10,599 nucleotides of DNA, from positions 1 to 10,599 of the forward strand of contig JAKART010000042.1 of assembly GCA_021819255.1 (NCBI GenBank). The letters are read 5' to 3'. This DNA comes from Acidobacteriota bacterium (lineage in GTDB: Bacteria; Acidobacteriota; Terriglobia; Terriglobales; Acidobacteriaceae). The notes under the pieces are model-generated. The model was not told the origin of the DNA and did not search any database. It worked only from the letters and a program-made list of their open reading frames with translations. The translations under genes and the position numbers were made by a program. Positions 5,627 through 10,599 of the stretch are shown one piece after another; positions within the stretch are counted from its first letter, which is position 1, and every line of letters starts with the position of its first letter.

Positions 5627-7765
5627 ATGAGCGATCCATCTCCCAAGCATGACGTACCGTTCAACTCTTTGAGCCGGGCGGCCTCCGCCTACCTGCGCTC
5701 CGCCCAGCATCAGCCGATCGAGTGGAATCAGTGGGGGGCCGATGCCTTTGCCCGGGCCCAGCGCGAAAACAAGCCGGTGCTGCTCGATGTAGGAGCCGCA
5801 TGGTGCCATTGGTGCCATGTGATGGACCGCGAGAGTTATGAAAATCCAGAGGTCGCCAGGATCATCAACCAGCGGTTCGTCGCCGTGAAGGTGGATCGGG
5901 ATGAGCGCCCTGATGTGGACTCCCGCTACCAAGCCGCGGTAGCGGCGATCAGCGGGCAGGGAGGATGGCCCTTGACGGCGTTCCTCACCCCAGAGGGAAG
6001 GCCCTACTTCGGTGGCACGTACTTTCCGCCGGAGGATCGGTATGGGCGGCCAGGTTTCCCGCGAGTGTTGCTGCTGATGGCGGATGCCTTCGCGAATCGG
6101 CGCGAGGAGGTGGAAGAGACCGCCCAGGGTGTGATGCACGCCATCGAGCACAATGAGAGCTTCTCCGGGCGGGCGGCTCTGGCCGGCGAACTTGCGCCCG
6201 GGGGCCGGGCTGGGGTCGCGCTTTTGGAGAAGTTGCTGGACTCTATCCTGAAGCAGTTCGATGCCCGCAATGGAGGGTTTGGGTCACAGCCGAAGTTCCC
6301 GCATCCAGCGGCGCTGGATTTTCTGATCGACGTGGCCTCCAGGGGAGGCCGGGAGGCGGAGCAGGCACGGCATGCGGCGACGGTGACGCTGGAAAAAATG
6401 GCTGCGGGTGGAATCTATGACCAGTTGGCCGGCGGGTTTCATCGCTACTCCGTGGATGAACGGTGGGGGGTGCCGCACTTTGAAAAGATGGCCTATGACA
6501 ACAGCGAGTTGCTGAAGAGCTACAGCCACGCGGCGCAGAGCTTTGCGGGCATGCAGGCGGGCCCGGAGATGAGGCGCGTGGCGGAGGACATCCTGCGCTG
6601 GATGGATGAGTGGTTGAGCGATCGCGAGCGCGGCGGGTTCTATGCATCGCAGGATGCGGACGTGTCCTTGGAAGATGATGGCGACTACTTCACATGGACG
6701 CGGGAGGAGGCCGCTGCGGTTCTGAGCGCCGAAGAGTTTGCCGCCGTCGAGAGGTACTATGACCTGCGTGTGGTGGGCGATATGCATCATCGCCCGCAGA
6801 AGAATGTGCTTCACCGAACCGGGTCTACGTTGATGGCGGAGGAAGATGGGGTGCTGGCCGGCGCCAAACGAAAGATGTACGCGGCAAGGTTGTTGCGCAA
6901 GACGCCGTTCGTCGATACGACGGTCTACACGGGATGGAATGGAATGTGTATCTCCGCTTATCTGGCTGCGGGACGGATATTGGGGTTGAGTGCTCCGGTG
7001 GAGTTTGCGTTGCGCTCCTTGGATCGGCTGCTGTGGACCGTTTGGAGCGCGCAGGGCATGATGGCGCATGTGGTGGCGTACGGTGAAGTGGCTGCTGAGA
7101 AGACGGCGGCAGAGCCGGTGAAGGGAACGCTGGAGGACTATGCCTTGGTGGCCAACGCCGCTCTGGACGCCTGGGAGGCTACCGGCGAGATGCGCTACTT
7201 TACCGCTTCCAGACAGATCTGCGACGCGATGCTGGCCCGTTTCCATGACCGGACCGGCGGAGGCTTCTTTGACACCGAGGCGGATGCGGCGGCGCTTGGG
7301 GCGCTGACGGCGCGGCGGAAGCCGCTGCAGGATGCGCCCACACCGGCGGGGAACCCTATGGCCGTAACGGCGCTGCTGCGCGTGGCGGCGTTGACGGGTG
7401 AGGAAGAGTACCAGACGCGGGCTCTCGAAACGCTGGAGACCTTTGCCGGCATCGTCGAGCACTTTGGACTCTATGCGGCCAGCTACGGTCTGGCGCTGCG
7501 TCGAGCGGTAGAGGGTATCGAGCAGGTGTGTGTCATTGGAGACGGCGCTGCGGCGGAGGAGCTTCTTTCGGCGGCGATGGCTCGATATGCGGTGAATCGC
7601 AGCGTGATCCGGTTGCGCAGGGATCAACTGGGTGCGTTGCCGCCGGCGCTGGCTGAGACGCTGGCGCATCTTCCAGAGAGGGAGGGAAGCGTGGCGGTGG
7701 TGTGCCGAGGCGGCGTTTGCCTTCCCCCGATCCATCAGGCGGACCGCTTGCGGGCCGTGCTGTAA
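5627..7765 (+). CDS. Thioredoxin-domain protein of the DUF255 / YyaL / SPATA20 family
   Basis: The 712-residue protein has an N-terminal thioredoxin-like DUF255 domain (about 10-170) followed by a long alpha-helical region resembling (alpha/alpha)6 glycosidase-type barrels. Family marks are AAWCHWCHVM with a CxxC at Cys60-Cys63, VKVDRDERPDVD (87-98), GGWPLT (112-117) and GGTYFPP (129-135). Further on are GGFGSQPKFPHP (216-227), GGIYDQLAGGFHRYSVDERWGVPHFEKMAYDN (261-292) and GGFYASQDAD (336-345). No signal peptide or membrane segment is seen, so it is probably cytoplasmic. The start is fixed tightly: an in-frame TAA at 5618-5620 lies six bases before ATG 5627, with no alternative start between. 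The Shine-Dalgarno-like AAGGGA is unusually close to the ATG (two bases). The biochemical function of this family is not established; a redox or sugar-related role is only suggested by fold. Family identity is secure. Confidence 0.92.
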   Translation: MSDPSPKHDVPFNSLSRAASAYLRSAQHQPIEWNQWGADAFARAQRENKPVLLDVGAAWCHWCHVMDRESYENPEVARIINQRFVAVKVDRDERPDVDSRYQAAVAAISGQGGWPLTAFLTPEGRPYFGGTYFPPEDRYGRPGFPRVLLLMADAFANRREEVEETAQGVMHAIEHNESFSGRAALAGELAPGGRAGVALLEKLLDSILKQFDARNGGFGSQPKFPHPAALDFLIDVASRGGREAEQARHAATVTLEKMAAGGIYDQLAGGFHRYSVDERWGVPHFEKMAYDNSELLKSYSHAAQSFAGMQAGPEMRRVAEDILRWMDEWLSDRERGGFYASQDADVSLEDDGDYFTWTREEAAAVLSAEEFAAVERYYDLRVVGDMHHRPQKNVLHRTGSTLMAEEDGVLAGAKRKMYAARLLRKTPFVDTTVYTGWNGMCISAYLAAGRILGLSAPVEFALRSLDRLLWTVWSAQGMMAHVVAYGEVAAEKTAAEPVKGTLEDYALVANAALDAWEATGEMRYFTASRQICDAMLARFHDRTGGGFFDTEADAAALGALTARRKPLQDAPTPAGNPMAVTALLRVAALTGEEEYQTRALETLETFAGIVEHFGLYAASYGLALRRAVEGIEQVCVIGDGAAAEELLSAAMARYAVNRSVIRLRRDQLGALPPALAETLAHLPEREGSVAVVCRGGVCLPPIHQADRLRAVL

Positions 7766-7846
7766 ATCAGTAGACGGGCAACGTTGGGTTTGGAACCGGG
7801 GCCAGGCTTCATGCAGCCAATCACCGAATGCGGTCAGGGGGGAGGG
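7766..7846. other. Convergent intergenic gap, no clear terminator
   Basis: Eighty-one bases separate the stop of the DUF255 gene from the stop of the minus-strand MscS gene. A shared bidirectional terminator would be expected here, but I see no GC-rich stem followed by a T run on either strand, only a four-base GGCT/AGCC pairing near 7805-7818. Confidence 0.4.
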
Positions 7847-8815
7847 TCATGCGGAGGTCGTCGGGTTCCGGGTTGGTTCGGGATTGGCTGGGCCGCAGCC
7901 CGGGGGCGGCGTGGCGATGATTTGCGTGCTGTGGGTGGCGGCGAGCATGACTTTCTCCTTTTGAAAGGCCTGAAGGACGCGGCGGCGCAGTTCACGCAAG
8001 ACGGCATCGCGCTGATTCACCATCACATGGACGCTGACAGGGTAGACGACCTCGTAGTTGTCCATTTTGCCGACGCCGGGAATGCTCGGCTCGGCGATGA
8101 CCACATCCTTGAAGGCTTCCTCTTTACGCAGGGAGCCGGCGAGGCTGCGGAGAATGCAGAGGATCCGGTCTGGATCTTCGCTCGCGTCCACGGAGATATT
8201 CAGCGTGCCCACGGCAAAGTCTCGAGAGAGGTTGGAAACGGTGGTGACCTGGCTGTTGGGGATGATGTGAACGGTGCCGTCGCTGTCGCGCAGACGGGTG
8301 ATGCGCAGGCTCAGGTCTTCCACCGTTCCCGTGAGGCCGGCAATGCGGATGTTGTCCCCGACGGAGTACTGGTTTTCGAGGAGGATGAAGATGCCGGTAA
8401 GCATGTCCTTGAAGATGGACTGAGCTCCAAAGCTGATGCCCAGACCGATGACTCCGGCAGAGGCGATAAAAGGGCCCAGGGAGACCCCCAGAGCGCTCAA
8501 CATCTGGGTGAAGACATAGAATCCGGAGACCCCGTAGGAAGTGGCCCGCAGGATGGCGGCCATCGTGCGGAGCTGGCCGGCGCGATGATGGTTGCCGACC
8601 TGGAGATCGGCGTGGCGATACAGGCGTTTGATGAAGAAGCTGATGATCGACTGGAAGAGGAAGGCCAGGAGCAGGGCGAACAGGATCTGAGGAACTCCAT
8701 TCTGAACAAAGTTGGAGAAGTTCAGCCGCCAGCCGCTCTCGATGCGTTTTAGGAAGTTCTCGTCCTGAGGGATCGAGGTGGTCAGATGGGAAACCGGGGT
8801 GATTATGATCATCAT
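7847..8815 (-). CDS. Small-conductance mechanosensitive channel, MscS family
   Basis: This is an inner-membrane channel that opens under membrane tension to release solutes during osmotic downshift. From the ATG at 8815 the product is 322 residues with three membrane segments: TM1 about 42-62 (VPQILFALLLAFLFQSIISFF), TM2 about 92-110, and the pore-lining TM3 about 113-146 (SAGVIGLGISFGAQSIFKDMLTGIFILLE), rich in Gly and Ala as in MscS. Then comes the beta domain with the family signature SVGDNIRIAGLTGTVEDLSLRITRLRDSDGTVHIIPNSQV (151-190), and an alpha/beta C-terminal domain. The frame is open to a TTG at 8962, but the extra 49 residues look like non-coding translation with no Shine-Dalgarno, so I chose 8815; ATG 8812 is equally possible. 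An AGGA lies 12 bases upstream of 8815, weakly placed. It is close in size to E. coli MscS. It is convergent with the DUF255 gene and divergent from the E1 gene. Confidence 0.92.
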   Translation of the reverse strand: MMIIITPVSHLTTSIPQDENFLKRIESGWRLNFSNFVQNGVPQILFALLLAFLFQSIISFFIKRLYRHADLQVGNHHRAGQLRTMAAILRATSYGVSGFYVFTQMLSALGVSLGPFIASAGVIGLGISFGAQSIFKDMLTGIFILLENQYSVGDNIRIAGLTGTVEDLSLRITRLRDSDGTVHIIPNSQVTTVSNLSRDFAVGTLNISVDASEDPDRILCILRSLAGSLRKEEAFKDVVIAEPSIPGVGKMDNYEVVYPVSVHVMVNQRDAVLRELRRRVLQAFQKEKVMLAATHSTQIIATPPPGCGPANPEPTRNPTTSA

Positions 8816-8856
8816 CGAATCGTGGGATCCTGAAAGTAGCTGTAAGGTAAAGAATA

Positions 8857-8884
8857 CTGGAGAGCGTCTCTCGCGAAACTCCAG
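8857..8884. other. Inverted repeat upstream of the MscS gene
   Basis: CTGGAG (8857-8862) is complementary to CTCCAG (8879-8884), and a competing small perfect hairpin GAGAG-CGT-CTCTC spans 8860-8872. This is 42 to 69 bases before the channel start codon. It may be an operator or leader structure, or chance in GC-rich DNA. Confidence 0.3.
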
Positions 8885-8982
8885 AACCGCGCCTGAGGCT
8901 TGTCCCAAATGAGGCTTATCCAGGGATTGCCTGGGAGGGTCCTGGCGTTCTGGGCAGGCCAAGATCCACTCCGCCGGCGAGT

Positions 8983-9005
8983 GGCCGGTTTCCGGCTAGC
9001 CGGCC
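8983..9005. other. GC-rich palindrome in the mscS/E1 divergent region
   Basis: CCGGCTAGCCGG at 8992-9003 is a perfect 12-bp palindrome. In addition GGCCGG (8983-8988) pairs with CCGGCC (9000-9005). It lies about 80 bp upstream of the E1 start and about 180 bp upstream of the MscS start. It could be a dimeric repressor site controlling one or both genes; no known motif is recognised. Confidence 0.45.
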
Positions 9006-9049
9006 TCCTTTGTGGAAAGAGGGACTACTCTGGAGACTGAGAATATGAG

Positions 9050-9055
9050 TAGAAT
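9050..9055 (+). promoter_or_regulatory. -10-like element upstream of the E1 gene
   Basis: TAGAAT matches the sigma70 -10 consensus at five of six positions and would give a leader of about 25 bases carrying the Shine-Dalgarno at 9071. No convincing -35 is seen at the usual spacing, so it would need an activator or is chance. Confidence 0.25.
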
Positions 9056-9070
9056 CTTCGATGGCTCGTG

Positions 9071-9089
9071 AAGGAGGGAACTCGCTGTG
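9071..9089 (+). promoter_or_regulatory. Strong ribosome binding site selecting a GTG start for the E1 gene
   Basis: AAGGAGG at 9071-9077 is a near-perfect Shine-Dalgarno and lies nine bases before GTG 9087-9089 (a second GTG follows at 9090). The in-frame ATG at 9171 has only GGAGAG at 12 bases. The frame is closed upstream by a TGA at 9069-9071. Confidence 0.6.
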
Positions 9090-10599
9090 GTGCAGAGGAA
9101 TAGTCTTCATGGAAGGGCCGCGGAGCGTGCGCTGGGAGCAAGTTCCACTGGCGGAGAGACGACCCTTGTAATGGCGCAGGAGGGCACCGCGGGCAAGAGC
9201 CAAAGGCAGGGTAGCCTGGCGGGATTGAGCCGCGAGCAGTGGATTGAGTTCTACCGGTTGATGTACCTGTCGCGGCGAACGGATGATCGCGAGATTCAAC
9301 TGAAGAAGCAGCAAAAGAGCTTCTTTCAGATCTCCTGCGCCGGGCATGAGGCGCTGCTGGTGGCCGCCGGCATGGTGCTGAAGGCAGGCTATGACTGGTT
9401 CTTCCCGTACTATCGCGATCGGGCGCTGTGTTTGACGCTTGGAAATACGGTAGAGGAACAACTGCTGCAGGCCGTAGGCGCGGAGAATGATCCGGCCAGC
9501 GGAGGACGGCAGATGCCTTCGCATTGGACCAGCCGGCGGTTGAATGTAGTATCTCCGTCGTCTTCCACCACCACCCAGTGTCTGCATGCCGTGGGCTGCG
9601 CCGAGGCTGGACGGTACTTTTCCCGGCATCCCGAGGCGGCAAAGAAGCCGGCTGAAGGGATGGATTATCGTCAATTCAAGGATGTCAAGTTTCAGCCCGA
9701 TGAGGTTGTTTATGTTTCGCTGGGAGAAGGATCCACCAGTCAGGGTGAGTTCTGGGAGTCACTGAATACGGTTTCCAATGAGAAGCTCCCCGTGCTCTAT
9801 TTGATTGAGGATAACGGTTACGCCATCTCTACGCCGGTTGAGGTGAACACTCCGGGAGGAAACATTTCCAGGCTGATTGCCAACTTCCCCAACTTCTACT
9901 TTACCGAGGTCGACGGAACGGATGCGATGGCCAGCTATGCGGCGATGGTCGAGGCTGTAGCCCATTGCCGGGCGGGACGCGGGCCGGCCTTGGTGCATGG
10001 GCATGTGGTTCGGCCGTACTCTCACTCGCAGTCCGATGACGAGACAAACTACCGGAGCCCGGAGGAGATCCAGGCCGATGCACTGAAGGATCCTATCTCT
10101 CAGATGCAGATGTGGCTGCTGCGCGAGGGGATTCTGGATGCGGACGGAATCAATGCGCTGGAGCGCAAGGTGGACGAGGAGGTACAGAGGGCTACCGACA
10201 AGGCGTTGGCGGCGGTGCTTGCAAAACCGGAGTCCATTCTCAAAGAGGTGTACTCCGAGGCGCTCAAGCCGACCGATGCGGTCTTTGCAAGCGCCATGAA
10301 GACGACTGCGAGCACCAGCGAACATACGATGTTGGACCAGATCAATCACTGCCTGCGCGATGAGATGCGGAGGGATGAACGGATCGTGGTGTTTGGCGAA
10401 GATGTTGCCGACCTGAGCAGGGACGCCGGAGTCAAGCAAGGCAAGCTCAGGGGCAAGGGAGGGGTCTTCAAGGTCACCCATGGGCTGCAGAAAGAGTTTG
10501 GCAAGGATCGGGTTTGGAACTCTCCGTTGGCGGAGGCGAACATTACCGGTCGTGCGATTGGAATGGCCGTGCGGGGATTGAAGCCGGTGGTGGAGATTC
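9087..10599 (+). CDS. Fused alpha-beta E1 component of a 2-oxo acid dehydrogenase complex, branched-chain type (3' end cut)
   Basis: This thiamine-diphosphate enzyme decarboxylates a 2-oxo acid and passes the acyl group to the lipoyl E2 of a cytoplasmic complex. The visible 504 codons contain a complete E1-alpha half and the start of an E1-beta half on one chain. Alpha motifs (numbered from GTG 9087): MYLSRRTDDREIQL, FFQISCAGHEA, DWFFPYYRDRALCL and GGRQMPSHW. The ThDP/Mg motif is GEGST at 213-217, ending in EDN with Asn243; most E1-alpha proteins have GDG, so Glu214 replaces the usual Asp. The loop SHSQSDDETNYR (312-323) resembles the phosphorylation-loop region of branched-chain E1-alpha more than pyruvate E1-alpha. 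The beta half starts near 409, with ALRDEMRRDERIVVFGEDV-like sequence, GGVFKVTHGL and SPLAEANITGRAIGMAVRG. GTG 9087 is favoured by the Shine-Dalgarno; ATG 9171 would remove 28 weakly structured residues and cannot be excluded. The E2, E3 genes are not in view. The substrate assignment is inferred. Confidence 0.9.
   Translation, partial: MVQRNSLHGRAAERALGASSTGGETTLVMAQEGTAGKSQRQGSLAGLSREQWIEFYRLMYLSRRTDDREIQLKKQQKSFFQISCAGHEALLVAAGMVLKAGYDWFFPYYRDRALCLTLGNTVEEQLLQAVGAENDPASGGRQMPSHWTSRRLNVVSPSSSTTTQCLHAVGCAEAGRYFSRHPEAAKKPAEGMDYRQFKDVKFQPDEVVYVSLGEGSTSQGEFWESLNTVSNEKLPVLYLIEDNGYAISTPVEVNTPGGNISRLIANFPNFYFTEVDGTDAMASYAAMVEAVAHCRAGRGPALVHGHVVRPYSHSQSDDETNYRSPEEIQADALKDPISQMQMWLLREGILDADGINALERKVDEEVQRATDKALAAVLAKPESILKEVYSEALKPTDAVFASAMKTTASTSEHTMLDQINHCLRDEMRRDERIVVFGEDVADLSRDAGVKQGKLRGKGGVFKVTHGLQKEFGKDRVWNSPLAEANITGRAIGMAVRGLKPVVEI

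Noticed and set aside
5801..5818. Exact 9-bp tandem repeat TGGTGCCAT in the DUF255 gene
   Set aside because: It is explained by the conserved WCHWCH residues of the CxxC motif.
6284..7735. Long minus-strand open frame (483 codons) opposite the DUF255 gene
   Set aside because: Composition is Arg/His/Gln rich with no domain; the plus strand carries clear family motifs.
7784..8752. Plus-strand open frame opposite the MscS gene
   Set aside because: Asp/Gly/Glu-rich antisense translation; the minus strand encodes unmistakable MscS motifs.
8816..8962. N-terminal extension of the MscS gene to the TTG at 8962
   Set aside because: No Shine-Dalgarno, no family similarity, and the region contains inverted repeats expected of a promoter region.
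1..10599. CRISPR array, tRNA, rRNA, insertion sequence or phage integration site
   Set aside because: No regularly spaced repeats with unique spacers, no tRNA-like fold, no transposase motif or terminal inverted repeats were seen.

Overview
The window is a high-GC bacterial chromosomal segment. It holds six protein genes, no RNA genes and no recognisable mobile element or CRISPR array. The gene types suggest an Acidobacteriota relative of class Terriglobia: a secreted S10 carboxypeptidase, a YyaL/DUF255 protein and a single-chain E1 alpha/beta 2-oxo acid dehydrogenase. This assignment is inferred from gene content and general familiarity, not from a marker gene, so it is moderately confident at best.

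Layout. (1) Positions 1-868, minus strand: the N-terminal 289 residues of GlmU, which makes UDP-GlcNAc for the cell wall; its C-terminus lies off the left edge. (2) Positions 879-3617, minus strand: a long RecQ helicase with two HRDC domains. It lies 10 bp upstream of glmU, so the two look co-transcribed (recQ then glmU). (3) Positions 3618-3807: a divergent promoter region with unusual short direct repeats. (4) Positions 3808-5418, plus strand: an exported serine carboxypeptidase (family S10) with a complete catalytic triad and a probable TTG start. (5) Positions 5627-7765, plus strand: a thioredoxin-domain protein of the DUF255/YyaL/SPATA20 family. (6) Positions 7847-8815, minus strand: a small MscS-type mechanosensitive channel, convergent with the previous gene. 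(7) Positions 8816-9086: a second divergent intergenic region with a GC-rich palindrome. (8) Position 9087 to the right edge, plus strand: a fused E1 alpha-beta dehydrogenase of the 2-oxoisovalerate/branched-chain type, cut by the window end shortly after the beta half begins.

Apart from recQ-glmU, the genes look like independent housekeeping or accessory transcription units; no shared pathway is evident. No intergenic gap exceeds 300 bp.

The strongest unexplained signals are short tandem repeats. A perfect 17-bp tandem duplication at the 3' end of recQ (941-974) is not a multiple of three and so decides the C-terminal reading frame and whether recQ overlaps glmU. An in-frame 15-bp minisatellite inside recQ (1737-1811) encodes REARP repeats. 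A perfect 15-bp tandem duplication (3752-3781), plus an 8-bp direct repeat at 22-bp spacing, lies just upstream of the peptidase gene. I did not find a clear new multi-gene system here.
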